Shown here: positions 6,756-16,399 of the stretch, piece by piece
Layout of the letters: each line of letters begins with the position of its first letter
Position numbering within the stretch: the stretch's first letter is position 1
Source of the DNA: ZC4RG29 sp964521255
Lineage (GTDB): Bacteria > Bacteroidota > Bacteroidia > Cytophagales > Cyclobacteriaceae
Reading direction: 5' to 3'
Assembly: GCA_964521255.1 (NCBI GenBank)
Contig: CAZFRM010000037.1
Span: forward strand, 1-32,667
DNA length: 32,667 nt
Notes under the pieces: model-generated
Databases searched by the model: none
Seen by the model: the letters and a program-made list of their open reading frames with translations, nothing else
What the model was told of the DNA's origin: nothing
Translations under genes and position numbers: made by a program

Positions 6756-8912
6756 CTAATATTCGGGATTCTGATATTGTGCCCTTGCTTCTTCCGACAG
6801 CGGTATTCCATTTTCATCCGTCAGCAGGGAGAGGTATTGATTCGGCCATGGGCGGAAAGTGTGGAAAGGCCGCATTGTTCCTTTACCATTGCCGTCTTGT
6901 CCGTTACCGTTCTCTGTGTTCGTGGCCGTTGGCCAGAGTCCTGTTAGATCGGAAGCCATTTGATTATAGTATATCGTACGTTCGTAGAGAATGCCGGCGT
7001 TGTGCTGATCTTCCCACGCTATTCCTTCTGATAAAAACTCACGAGCCTTCTCATTGTAGATAAACTGAATGAACATATCTTCCTTCGAACTAGCGGTAGG
7101 GATATATCCTTCCGCCTGTGCTTCAGCTGTACCGGGAGTAAAGTTATTTTCCGTTACCATAATTGCGTTGAATGTGCTTCCGCTCACGGTGTACGGAGGA
7201 ACTTTTTCTGCTTCGGGTAACGTAGCCGCCGCTGGCTCCCATTGTACTGCTACGGAAGGACGATTTTCCCCGCCTTTATATGCAGCGCGTTGACGAATTA
7301 CATTTATGTCATTTACAGCAGAACCGTAATCACCTTTGCGTCCATAAGCCTCTGCACGGATCAAATACGTTTCTGCAAGGCGCATTAAGATTGCATCGCG
7401 TGTTCCGTTCTCACTGTTAAAGTTAGCTTCATCTGCACTACCACCACGGGTGGGATCAACATATTTTACCGATGAAAGATAGGGCGCTGTTCTGTTAGTG
7501 CCCAGTCCCATACTCGATCCGTCAATAAATAACCGGTAATAATAGTTGCCTGTTTCTGATGACCTTATCCAACGAACCATAAATTGATAGGGCTGGCTCA
7601 TCACCATGGCCGAATCAAGCGCCTCCTCTTTTTTATTTTCAAGATAAATAAGCGCACGCTTACCGTTTGCTATTCTTCTGCTGTTCACGGTTACTTCAGG
7701 CTCATCCGCCGGCTTATTCGCGTTCCACCAGTCTGCTGAATATGCGTTCCATGTAAAGGATGTACTGTTAGCGCCCATGTTGCTGATGTACTCATCTACA
7801 AAGGTTTTGTAATAACGTGAGTCATTAACCTTGTCGTGGAAGTTATCGTATGCCCAATCTGTCGGCTTATACGTTCCGAACGGACGACCATACGCCATAG
7901 CGCGTGTTACTCCGGTTTGATTTGTATAATCACCCGTATGATAGTTGCACGAACGATTACCGCCGAAGCGACCGTTCAGCGATGTGTTAATGTCAAACTG
8001 GGCTGCCCACAGTACTTCTCTGTGCGGCGATGTTTCTGATACCTGAGGATCAAACAATGTCCAGTAATCAGACGCCAGTCCTGCCGCTCCGCCCATCGCA
8101 TCAATCACTTCTGTAGTGATGCTGATAACCGAGTCCAGGTCTGTAGAAACATTACCTTTGTATAACATCTGCAAATGTTGCGCACCACTCGCCTGAAAAC
8201 CCGAAGCTTGCGCCCGTACCAGATAAAGTTTAGCCAGGAAATGGCCGGCCGCCCACTTGGTAACCCTACCTCTATCCGACTGTACGTCCGGAAGGTTCGC
8301 ATAGGCAAAACGCACATCCGCTATAATTCTGTTGTAAATATTGACAAGGCCTTCTTTTGGATAATAGTAGATGCCGTTATCCTCACGTTTGGGCGTGAGC
8401 AGCAAGGGAACATCACCCAGTTGATTGGATACAAGAAAATAGGCCCACGCACGAAGGAACAATACTTCAGCTCTTCTGGATGCATTATACGCTTCATCTG
8501 TTCCGAACTTCCCCGGCTTCACATTGTCTATGATGTCCAGGGCAAGATTGCAGTTGTTGATATGCGGATAAGCACCCATAGGGGAATAGTTAGCATTGGC
8601 CGCGCCAAGGAAGTTATTCACATTGGCGGCTATGGTACTTAAATCCGTTCCATAACCTGCCGCATTATAGCGGGCCAGCGTACCGTTAGTATGCATGTAG
8701 GCATCCGTTTCCGGTTCGATGAGCTTGGCTCCATTGGCATCCCACTCATGCTTTACGCGGGAATACACATAAAGACCCTTGACAAGTGCGTCAAGTCCTC
8801 CTTCCGTATTATAATAATCCTGTGTAAGTGACGACACCTGTTTTTCGTCCAGGAAATCCTGGCAGGAAAAAGATGTGATCATGATCAGGAAAAAAACTAT
8901 ATATTTTTTCAT
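6756..8912 (-). CDS. SusD/RagB-family outer-membrane glycan-binding lipoprotein
   Basis: A 718-residue surface lipoprotein. The signal ends SFSC (Cys17), followed by QDFLDEKQVSSLTQDYYNTE, the usual SusD opening. TPR-like helices include RAEVLFLRAWAYFLVSNQLG with the typical DVPLL segment, and the C-terminal SusD domain has LRLAETYLIRAEAYGRKGDY-type sequence (written here as MRLAETYLIRAEAYGRKGDY) and NDINVIRQRA. SusD proteins cap a SusC transporter and capture oligosaccharides. The gene starts 34 bases after the SusC stop on the same strand, so the two are co-transcribed. The length is on the long side but within range for the family. The ligand is predicted to be rhamnogalacturonan-I fragments, from the linked PL11 lyase. 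Confidence 0.93.
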   Translation of the reverse strand: MKKYIVFFLIMITSFSCQDFLDEKQVSSLTQDYYNTEGGLDALVKGLYVYSRVKHEWDANGAKLIEPETDAYMHTNGTLARYNAAGYGTDLSTIAANVNNFLGAANANYSPMGAYPHINNCNLALDIIDNVKPGKFGTDEAYNASRRAEVLFLRAWAYFLVSNQLGDVPLLLTPKREDNGIYYYPKEGLVNIYNRIIADVRFAYANLPDVQSDRGRVTKWAAGHFLAKLYLVRAQASGFQASGAQHLQMLYKGNVSTDLDSVISITTEVIDAMGGAAGLASDYWTLFDPQVSETSPHREVLWAAQFDINTSLNGRFGGNRSCNYHTGDYTNQTGVTRAMAYGRPFGTYKPTDWAYDNFHDKVNDSRYYKTFVDEYISNMGANSTSFTWNAYSADWWNANKPADEPEVTVNSRRIANGKRALIYLENKKEEALDSAMVMSQPYQFMVRWIRSSETGNYYYRLFIDGSSMGLGTNRTAPYLSSVKYVDPTRGGSADEANFNSENGTRDAILMRLAETYLIRAEAYGRKGDYGSAVNDINVIRQRAAYKGGENRPSVAVQWEPAAATLPEAEKVPPYTVSGSTFNAIMVTENNFTPGTAEAQAEGYIPTASSKEDMFIQFIYNEKAREFLSEGIAWEDQHNAGILYERTIYYNQMASDLTGLWPTATNTENGNGQDGNGKGTMRPFHTFRPWPNQYLSLLTDENGIPLSEEARAQYQNPEY

Positions 8913-8946
8913 CTGTTGATTTTTTTAGTTGTCTCGAAGCTGCAAG

Positions 8947-10746
8947 TTAGAATCCTGCCCTCAAACCAAATACAATGCTTTGGGGCAGAATGGTATTATT
9001 ATTCATACCTCCCAGCGGATTGGTGTTTGAAGAAGCGCGTTCCCAGTTTGTTTCATCATCAGGATTTAATCCAAACTGCACAATATCACTACCAAAAATG
9101 AATGGGTTCAATACCTGAAAATTCAGGTTAAGATCTTTCACAGCTATGCGAGAGAGCCATTCTTTGGGAAATGTATAGGAAAGTGAAATATTTCTTACTG
9201 CCGCAAAAGAACCGGAATGGTACTGTAGTGCAGCCGTTATATTCTCCACGTTCCCGAAGTTTGGCATCGGCCACTTGCCGTTGGGGTTGTCCCACGACCA
9301 AACATCGTTTTCTACTCTTCCGTTGGGCCAAACGCCACCATACGAGTTGGGATAACCTCCAAAATATGTCTGGCCAACACGGGCATAGATAAATGAGCTT
9401 AATGTCCAGTTCTTATAGCGGAAAGTGTTGGTGATACCACCTGTCCACTTCGGACGGTTCGTTCCACGGATTACCTGGTCATCAGCGCTGATCCGGTAAT
9501 CACCATTTTGATCTACCACCTTTATTGTACCGGGATGGAACCGGTGGCCATTTGCATTGAACTTGGCCATTTCCTCCAGGTCACTGGCAGTGTTCTGCCA
9601 GATACCATCATTGTCGTACTGATAATATACTTGCGTTGGTTCACCAATAAAGAAGCGTTGGGCCAACATATCTTCTTTGCCATTCAGCAGTTCAACAAAC
9701 TCTTCTTTGTTGGTAGCCCAGTTAATGTCTGTACTCCAGCTAAAATCACCTTTCTCAATATTCACTGTAGAAAGGGTAACTTCAAATCCTCTATTCCTGG
9801 TTGCTCCTATATTCTCGTATTTCGAGACATAACCCGATACCGCTGGAAGGTCTTTAAGCATGATAAGATTATCAGTATTTGCTTCATAGTATTCAAGTGC
9901 CCCTGATATACGACCTCGGATGAGAGAAAAATCAAGACCAAAATTTAACTGTGCAGTTGCTTCCCAGGCTAACAATGGATTCTTCACCAATTGCGGCAGA
10001 AAACCTATGGCGGGCACTGAACCAAAAACGTACGGGTTACGACTCAACGGTCCCGATGTTGTATATGGATTTACTGAAGATTGACCCGTTACACCATAAC
10101 CTATCCTGGGCTTCAATTCATTGATCCATGATACACTGGAAAGGAATCCTTCCTCATGCATTTTCCAGGCCAAGGCAAAAGACGGGAAAAAATCCCATTT
10201 ATACCCTGGTGCAAGAACAGAGGCCCCGTCATAACGGCCCGTCGCCGTTAGTAAATATTTGTTCATCAGCGTATAATTCACACGGCCCATCCATGACATC
10301 AGTGTGTTTTCGCTGAAGCCTGTGCCGTAGCCATCAGGTCTTCCGTTAGTATTGGAGGCCAGGTCATACCAGTAACTGATATCATAAATGGTACTGGAAA
10401 CATTCGTATTAATATTCTCTGTCCGGAATTTTTGTGCGGATTGAAGCAGGGTCACACCAATGGTATGCACATCAGAAAATGTCTTATCGAAGAATAATAA
10501 GTTTTCCAACACCCACGAAAAACTTTCACTTGCGTTGTAGCCTGCTGTATTGGGCCGGTTAGTAAGGTGACTTGTTGCCTCCGGACCAGTCCATGTACCC
10601 GTTCTGAAATGCCTGTATTGCGCACCCAAATTAGCACGGTACTTTAACCAGGGTGTAAACTTCACTTCTGCAAACGTGCTGGACATGAGGGATGATATTC
10701 TTCTTTCATTAATAGATTGATCAATGTCGATCAATGGATTCCACAA
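8947..10746 (-). CDS. SusC/RagA TonB-linked transporter, C-terminal barrel part (split by frameshift)
   Basis: About 600 residues of beta-barrel from LWNPLIDIDQSINERRISSL to the terminal strand IVFGLRAGF, ending in Phe as expected for an outer-membrane barrel. The open frame begins with no ATG; the residues before it (LAVPKSEDGKWIRNPGGN) continue directly from the preceding frame, which stops at 10803-10805. Restoring one base around 10805-10810 (CAGTTTCCTTAGC) makes one continuous protein. Together with the N-terminal part the gene spans 8947-12211, about 1088 residues, the normal SusC size. The protein imports oligosaccharides with SusD, energised by TonB. The family call is firm; if the breaks are real the locus is a pseudogene. 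Confidence 0.85.
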   Translation of the reverse strand: MWNPLIDIDQSINERRISSLMSSTFAEVKFTPWLKYRANLGAQYRHFRTGTWTGPEATSHLTNRPNTAGYNASESFSWVLENLLFFDKTFSDVHTIGVTLLQSAQKFRTENINTNVSSTIYDISYWYDLASNTNGRPDGYGTGFSENTLMSWMGRVNYTLMNKYLLTATGRYDGASVLAPGYKWDFFPSFALAWKMHEEGFLSSVSWINELKPRIGYGVTGQSSVNPYTTSGPLSRNPYVFGSVPAIGFLPQLVKNPLLAWEATAQLNFGLDFSLIRGRISGALEYYEANTDNLIMLKDLPAVSGYVSKYENIGATRNRGFEVTLSTVNIEKGDFSWSTDINWATNKEEFVELLNGKEDMLAQRFFIGEPTQVYYQYDNDGIWQNTASDLEEMAKFNANGHRFHPGTIKVVDQNGDYRISADDQVIRGTNRPKWTGGITNTFRYKNWTLSSFIYARVGQTYFGGYPNSYGGVWPNGRVENDVWSWDNPNGKWPMPNFGNVENITAALQYHSGSFAAVRNISLSYTFPKEWLSRIAVKDLNLNFQVLNPFIFGSDIVQFGLNPDDETNWERASSNTNPLGGMNNNTILPQSIVFGLRAGF

Positions 10747-10802
10747 CGAGAGATTTCCGCCGGGGTTTCTGATCCATTTTCCATCTTCTGATTTGGGTAC
10801 AG

Positions 10803-12211
10803 CTAAGGAAACTGATCAGAGGCGCGGGAGTACAAATCTTTAGACCCGGTATTTGAGACATTGGGTCCATATATTCCGAAGTTTTGCAGGGAAAACGAAC
10901 CGATTAAAGATGTACCTACCGTTAACCATTTATTTGCCTGGATATCGCCCGCTATGTTGATCGTATACCGCTCGTAATCCTGGTCACGCTGAACACCCGA
11001 CTGGTCAAAGTAATTGAATGAAATATATAAGCTGGAAGTTTCCGTTCCGGACGAAACAGAAATCTGGTGATTGTTAGTCACACCCTGGCGAACAGCATCA
11101 TCCAGCCAGTTATAACTCTTAATATTCCTGGAATCATAAACAGGAACTTCTGCCGGCCAGCCCATAGCCTGTTCTTCAGCCGTGGTAGGACGCATCCTGA
11201 CGGTACCGCCTATTACATCTTCCCACTCATAGCCGCTGAGCACAGATTGAAGGGCAACCTGGTCCTGTGCAAGCCCCATGCGGGAAATGTCTTCATTCGG
11301 ATCAGGGTACCCCAAAACTACCGGGGTATTAAAATCTGTGAACTGCGCTGTGTTATACAGACCTCCATTCATCAAACTCTGCCGCCAGCGATCAATGTAT
11401 TGACCACCATTCATCCAGTCGGTAAGTGATTTGTAAGAATCCAGCGAGACGCTTCCGTTATATGATATGTTCACTTTTCCTGATGTACCCTTTTTGGTTG
11501 TAACCAAAACAACTCCGTTGGCACCTCTTGAACCGTAAATTGCAGTAGCCGAAGCATCTTTTAGTACTTCAATGGAAGCAATATCATTTGGACTGATATC
11601 ATTGATACTACCGGAAACAAGTGGAATTCCATCCACTACATACAGGGGTTCATTAGAAGCGGTGAGTGAACGATTTCCCCGTATTCTCACCACAGGAAGT
11701 TCTCCGGGTTTTAAATTGGAAGAAATGTTTACACCGGCAGCTTTCCCCTGAAGGGCCTGGAATAAATTCTGAGATGGTCGCTCCTGAATAACTTCCGATG
11801 TAACACGCGAAAGCGCTCCGGTTACATCACTCTTCTTCACTGTACCATAACCAACCACCACAACTTCTGTGAGCTGCGTGACATCAAGGATCATGGAAAC
11901 GTTGATCACTGAACGGCCATTAACCGTTTCTTCAACAGAAGCATACCCGATTGAACTAAAGACAAGGATAGCATTGTTATCCTGTGTGTTTAGCTCAATA
12001 CTGTAATTACCGTCAGCATCTGTAACGGTACCTCTGGCTGTACCCTTAATGAGTACATTAGTTCCTGGAATGGCCTGGTTGTCCTCTGTCGAGGTGACTT
12101 TTCCTGTAATCCTTTGCCTTGAGCAAAAGAACTGAGGGTACAAAATACCATGCACAGTAAAGGGAATAGTCTTCCAGGCCCGTAAAATGTTTGTAGAAAT
12201 TTACAATCCAT
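10803..12211 (-). CDS. SusC/RagA TonB-linked transporter, N-terminal plug part (split by frameshifts)
   Basis: The ATG at 12211 gives a signal peptide (MDCKFLQTFYGPGRLF ... CTLSSFAQ). The next residues, QRITGKVTSTEDNQAIPGTN, open the carboxypeptidase-like regulatory domain but lie in another frame; one base seems to be missing near 12112-12121 (CTCAAGGCAAAGG). The TonB box region VVVVGYGTVKKSDVTGA, the plug (NEPLYVVDGIPLVSGSINDI) and SusC signatures (ASATAIYGSRGANGVVLVTT) follow. A second -1 shift creates the stop at 10803-10805, after which the barrel continues in the 8947-10746 frame. The PL11 gene ends 181 bases upstream on the same strand, so PL11, SusC and SusD may form one transcript. 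Confidence 0.85.
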
Positions 12212-12392
12212 AGTAATGGGTTTAGGATGAATATAAATACGATGTGAGATCTCTATTATGAAGTTGGCAAATGTGTCAAAGTAACGCGTCCTGTAGTATC
12301 CCGTTTGCGGAGGCGATTGCAAGAGAGTTTTACGATAAACAAAACAACAGAGGCTCACGCACAGCAAAAAATATAAGCGACGAGCAAAAGAA

Positions 12393-14237
12393 TTATTTCA
12401 TACCTGTACCGAGATAGTAGCTAACATGGGGCGGTTGATTGTAAGCCACATTTTGCCAAACCATTCCCATTCGGTAAACGTGATCTTGCATTAATGTTAC
12501 AAACCGATGCGATGTAGGAATCGTTGTGCTGTAGATGCGTAATTCTTTATTATCATTTGAACGCCAGATTACCTCTTCACGCCAGTCTCCAAAAATATCA
12601 CCACTTAATACAGGCGTTGCCTTCGTTCCATTATTTGAAGTACATCCCTCCGCAAGCAATAGCGTGTCCACACGACTGGTTTCCCAATTCCACTTGGTAA
12701 TGATATTGCGATCCAGCAATTCGCGTAAAAGATCACCATCCCACCATACGCCAAAGTTGCATGACGGTGGGGTTACTTCGGAAATCTTTTCTCCTTTAAT
12801 ATTATAGAGTCCTTTAATATCTGCTCCAAATACCCAACACTCAGCGCCCGGGTAGCGCGGGTCAATGTCAAAAGCATTTCCACGACCGGGTCCTTCTCCG
12901 TCGTCACCCGATTTCACCGAGGGCTTCTTCCATAAATTTTCTCCGGTCTTCGCATCGCGCAAATGCATGCCTGCATCATCAAATCGTTCCTGTATATCAA
13001 ATACTTCAAGTCCGGGACGTTGGGGATCAAGGTCAGCGACATGCAACGCATCTCCATGACCAAGTCCTGTTGAATACAAACCTTTACCATCGTGGTCAAT
13101 AACACAAGCGCCATAAATAATTTCATCTTTTCCATCATTGTCTACATCTGCTACACTAAGGTTGTGATTTCCCTGCCCGGCGTAGGATTTATTGGTTGCC
13201 GTTCCGTCGTGGCTATCAAAAGTCCACTGATGAGCGAGTTTTCCACCGCGAAAATTCCAGGCCGCTAAAACCGTTCGTGTATAATAGCCACGCGCCATTA
13301 CCAGGCTCGGCGTTTCTCCATCAAGGTATGCCACGCAGGCGAGAAACCGGTCACAACGATTTCCATATCCATCACCCCAGATTTCTTTCAATTGCTCGGT
13401 TGAAGGCGTCAGCGTTTCAGGATGCCGCGGCGGAATAAATGCAGTAGTAGCCAATGCCGCTCCCGTTAATCCATCAAATACCGTCAGGTATTCAGGGCCT
13501 CTTAAAATGTATCCGTCTTCATTCCGATGGTCTGCTGTTGCGTCGCCAATCACAACACCTTTTCCATCGATCGTTCCATCAGCGGTTTTGCATGCCACTT
13601 CTGCCCTGCCATCGCCGTCAAGGTCATACACTATGAACTGTGTGTAGTGCGCACCTTCGCGTATGTTTTTTCCCAGGTTAATGACCCACAGGAGTGTCCC
13701 GTCCATTTTATATGCATGAAGAAGAGGTTCATCGGTAATCCCTTTGTGAGAATTGTCGTGTGCTTTGCCTGTCATGTGAACAACAATTTCATAGTCGCCG
13801 TTACCATCCAGGTCGCCAACACTGCCATCATTTGGCGTATAGCCGATTGGTGTTTTTAAAGGAATAGAGAAATAAGAATTTACTGACGCATCACCTCCAA
13901 GCGAGAAGGTCTCGCTGCTTTTTTGTTCCTTACCATTTAAAACGGGACGCACAAACCAGGTGTTTTTTTTCTTCCAGTCTACCGTTTCATCAACAAAACA
14001 TGTTGATTCAGTGAGTAATGCGCTGTTAAGTTTTACCGCCTTTCCTTTTTCCCGGGTACGATAAACATTGAAACCCACTGCTGCCGGATCATCTTTCAAT
14101 AATCGCCAACTGATAAATGCACGTTTCTCATCCTGCCTGATGGCAACAATTCCACGGTTGAGTTGCTCAGCCCGCTGTTGTGCCGAAACCGGCTTAAAAA
14201 AAATAACCAGTAAAATGACTGACATGCAAATTCTCAT
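12393..14237 (-). CDS. Rhamnogalacturonan endolyase, polysaccharide lyase family 11
   Basis: A 614-residue secreted enzyme. The signal peptide is MRICMSVILLVIFFKPVSAQ. An N-terminal fibronectin-like region (AFISWRLLKDDPAAVGFNVY) is followed by the PL11 eight-bladed propeller, with calcium-binding loops GDLDGNGDYEIVVHM, YDLDGDGRAEVACKTADGT and ADVDNDGKDEIIYG. Family landmarks near the end are GDIFGDWREEVIWRS and DHVYRMGMVWQNVAYNQPPH. PL11 enzymes cleave the rhamnose-galacturonic acid backbone of rhamnogalacturonan-I by beta-elimination, giving unsaturated oligosaccharides. The ATG at 14237 is chosen over 14315 because it places the signal peptide at the start. Its position beside SusC/SusD makes this a pectin utilisation locus. 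No regulator of the locus lies in the window. Confidence 0.93.
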   Translation of the reverse strand: MRICMSVILLVIFFKPVSAQQRAEQLNRGIVAIRQDEKRAFISWRLLKDDPAAVGFNVYRTREKGKAVKLNSALLTESTCFVDETVDWKKKNTWFVRPVLNGKEQKSSETFSLGGDASVNSYFSIPLKTPIGYTPNDGSVGDLDGNGDYEIVVHMTGKAHDNSHKGITDEPLLHAYKMDGTLLWVINLGKNIREGAHYTQFIVYDLDGDGRAEVACKTADGTIDGKGVVIGDATADHRNEDGYILRGPEYLTVFDGLTGAALATTAFIPPRHPETLTPSTEQLKEIWGDGYGNRCDRFLACVAYLDGETPSLVMARGYYTRTVLAAWNFRGGKLAHQWTFDSHDGTATNKSYAGQGNHNLSVADVDNDGKDEIIYGACVIDHDGKGLYSTGLGHGDALHVADLDPQRPGLEVFDIQERFDDAGMHLRDAKTGENLWKKPSVKSGDDGEGPGRGNAFDIDPRYPGAECWVFGADIKGLYNIKGEKISEVTPPSCNFGVWWDGDLLRELLDRNIITKWNWETSRVDTLLLAEGCTSNNGTKATPVLSGDIFGDWREEVIWRSNDNKELRIYSTTIPTSHRFVTLMQDHVYRMGMVWQNVAYNQPPHVSYYLGTGMK

Positions 14238-14429
14238 GGTGTGACGTTTATGTTTGAGTTTCTTTGTAAGTCCAATAAAGAAAAAAAGAAGCGAATCACT
14301 TTCCTGACGTGTCACGGATTGCCGTCGTTATTCAATTTTTTTTTAATTGAAGGTAGTATCTCAGGTTCAGGAAACTCGAACATCAAAATACTCTATTTAT
14401 ATAAAAAGAAGTATTTTTAGTCATTCGTT

Positions 14430-15278
14430 ATGAATAAGACTTTTGTTTTCATTTGGCTCTGCATAAGCCTTCTTATTATCTCCTGTGGGGATAAAGAACC
14501 TTTGTATACCAGTCCGAAAGGATATGATCTAACTTCTCCTGAAAAGATGGTGATGAAAGAGTCGTTGCTGGAAATCTCAGGCATTGCATTTCATACTCCT
14601 GATACGCTGCTTGCACTCAATGATGAGGAAGGCAAAATATTTTTTGTTCCGTGGATGGGTGAAAAAAATCGTCACATCAAATTTGCGCACAATGGCGATT
14701 TTGAAGATGTAACAAAATACAAGAACAAAATTTTGGCGCTGCGCAGCGACGGATCCATTTTCTCATTCCCGGATTCTATTACCGAAAGGGTAGATGCACA
14801 CAAATTGAAAAAGAAATTTCCAAAGGGAGATTATGAAAGCCTTTACGCAGATGAATCGGAAGACAAACTCTACATATTATGTAAGAACTGTAAAAAGAAA
14901 AAAGACCAGCACAAAAATATTCATGGCTATACAATACTTCTTTCCAATGACACTATTGTTGAAGTGAATGATTTTAACATTGATTTGAGTTCGGTATCCT
15001 TCAAAAAAAGCAAGAAGAAAAGTGGGTTTGCTCCTTCATCGCTGGCAAAGAACAAAGCCACAAACGAATGGTATATTATTTCGGCAACCAATAAAGTTTT
15101 GTTGGTTACTGATGACAATTGGAAAATCAAAACCATGCATGAATTTGATCCGAATATATTCAATCAACCGGAAGGAATTGCTTTCGATAACGACAATAAC
15201 TTATACATCTCTAACGAAGGTGATGAAATTCAAAACGGAAATATTCTGAAATTTCCCAGGCTCTCAGCGACAAATTGA
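14430..15278 (+). CDS. SdiA-regulated-domain lipoprotein, propeller-like
   Basis: A 282-residue lipoprotein: the signal ends LLIISC (Cys19). Repeated blade-like segments such as LLEISGIAFHTPDTLLALND, KLKKKFPKGDYESLYADESE and PEGIAFDNDNNLYISNEGDE match the SdiA-regulated (YjiK-like) family, a beta-propeller related to phytase and SMP30/NHL folds. The conserved pattern of E-x-S-G-I near the start and QPEGIAFDNDNNLYI near the end is present. The function of the family is unclear. The mature protein is lysine-rich with a CKNCKKKKDQ stretch, which could bind metal or phosphate ligands; that is speculation. It stands alone, divergent from the PL11 gene. Confidence 0.75.
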   Translation: MNKTFVFIWLCISLLIISCGDKEPLYTSPKGYDLTSPEKMVMKESLLEISGIAFHTPDTLLALNDEEGKIFFVPWMGEKNRHIKFAHNGDFEDVTKYKNKILALRSDGSIFSFPDSITERVDAHKLKKKFPKGDYESLYADESEDKLYILCKNCKKKKDQHKNIHGYTILLSNDTIVEVNDFNIDLSSVSFKKSKKKSGFAPSSLAKNKATNEWYIISATNKVLLVTDDNWKIKTMHEFDPNIFNQPEGIAFDNDNNLYISNEGDEIQNGNILKFPRLSATN

Positions 15279-15283
15279 AGTTC

Positions 15284-15336
15284 TAAACCCTCCAATCTTA
15301 AACCCTCCAAGGGTTCTAAACCCCTGAAGGGTTTAA
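15284..15336. repeat. Short intergenic repeat built on AAACCCT units
   Basis: TAAACCCTCCAA occurs at 15284-15295 and again at 15299-15310, followed by AAACCCCTGAAGGGTTT (15318-15334), which folds as a small hairpin. No T-tract follows, so it is not a good terminator. Similar AAACCCCTGAAGGGTTT palindromes are common between genes in Bacteroidota. Confidence 0.55.
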
Positions 15337-15475
15337 CTCTTCCTGATAAACTTCTATAATGACTATTATCTTACTTCAGTGCGTATTCAAACCACAATCA
15401 GCTGAGTAAAGGGGTTTTATAACCAACTTTGCACAAATTTTAAATTTAACCAATCCTAAACCCGACCTTTACTGA

Positions 15476-16279
15476 ATGATCAAGACAATCTTGTATCCTT
15501 TCAAGCATTTCGCCTGGTTCAAAAAACTCAATGCGAAAATGACTTACGAGTACCTGGCAAAGAAGGTCCCTGCATCAGATTGGCATTTTATGAATTACGG
15601 ATACGAGCCCAATCAGGACGAAGCACCTATAAATCACGATAAATCTGTTACTCAGCAGTATCCTCTTCAGATGTATCACTACCTCGCTATAAAAACAGAG
15701 ATTACAGGAAAGCATTTGTTAGAAGTTGGTAGTGGACGTGGCGGTGGCGCCAGGCATATTGCAGGATCACTCAAGCCGGCATCTTACACGGGAATCGACA
15801 TAGCTCAAAATGCTGTTGACCTTGCCAATAAAATCCATACGCTTCCAAATCTTAAATTCATTCAGGGTTCTGCAGAAACGCTTCCCATTTCTGATAATAG
15901 TATCGATGTGGTTATCAATGTTGAGTCATGCCATGCCTATGGTTCAGTTTCAAAATTTCTGCACGAAGTAAAACGGGTTTTAAAGTCCGGTGGCTACCTG
16001 ATGCTGGTTGACTTCCGGTACAACGAACAAATGAGCTTGCTGAAAAGTCAGATCAATGATTCAGGAATGATGTGCATCGAAGAAAAAGATATTACTAAAA
16101 ATGTTGTTCGTGCCATAGAGGCAGAAGATAAAGCGAAGAAAGATCGTATTAATAAACTGATTCCCGGACGCTGGCAAAATTTGTTTTGCGAATTTGCAGG
16201 AGTCGTGGGTTCTCGTTTCCATACCCATTTAATAGATGGAAAACGTCTCTATTATAGTTTTGTGATTCAAAAACAATAG
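15476..16279 (+). CDS. SAM-dependent methyltransferase (class I, Methyltransf_11)
   Basis: A 267-residue cytosolic or membrane-peripheral enzyme. Motif I is HLLEVGSGRGGGARHIA, with the acidic post-I residue in SYTGIDIAQNAVDLANK. Motif II lies around LPISDNSIDVVINVESCHAY, and FLHEVKRVLKSGGYLMLVDF is the post-motif helix and strand of Methyltransf_11 proteins. The nearest named relatives by pattern are phthiotriol/phenolphthiotriol-type and sterol-like small-molecule O- or C-methyltransferases. The basic, aromatic N-terminus (ILYPFKHFAWFKKLNAKM) suits a lipid-like substrate at a membrane. The neighbours give no pathway, so the substrate remains unknown. Confidence 0.85.
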   Translation: MIKTILYPFKHFAWFKKLNAKMTYEYLAKKVPASDWHFMNYGYEPNQDEAPINHDKSVTQQYPLQMYHYLAIKTEITGKHLLEVGSGRGGGARHIAGSLKPASYTGIDIAQNAVDLANKIHTLPNLKFIQGSAETLPISDNSIDVVINVESCHAYGSVSKFLHEVKRVLKSGGYLMLVDFRYNEQMSLLKSQINDSGMMCIEEKDITKNVVRAIEAEDKAKKDRINKLIPGRWQNLFCEFAGVVGSRFHTHLIDGKRLYYSFVIQKQ

Positions 16280-16399
16280 GCTGTGGTAAAAATCAAAGGC
16301 AACCATCTGCTCAAAATAACATCCCACTTAATCATTCACCTTATTTATTGTAAATGATATAGAAGATTTTTGGTGCTGTCTGAAAAAATGTGAGTTGAT

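Noticed and set aside
8175..8642. 155-codon plus frame inside the SusD gene
   Set aside because: Shadow frame with no family features; the SusD reading is continuous and well supported.
14331..14351. TTCAATT/AATTGAA stem around a T run, considered as a terminator
   Set aside because: It lies between two divergent gene starts, where no terminator is expected, and the stem is all weak A/T pairs apart from one G/C pair.
15318..15334. AAACCC/GGGTTT hairpin considered as a terminator for the SdiA-regulated-like gene
   Set aside because: No T-tract follows the stem, and it sits among repeated AAACCCT units, so a repeat is the better reading.
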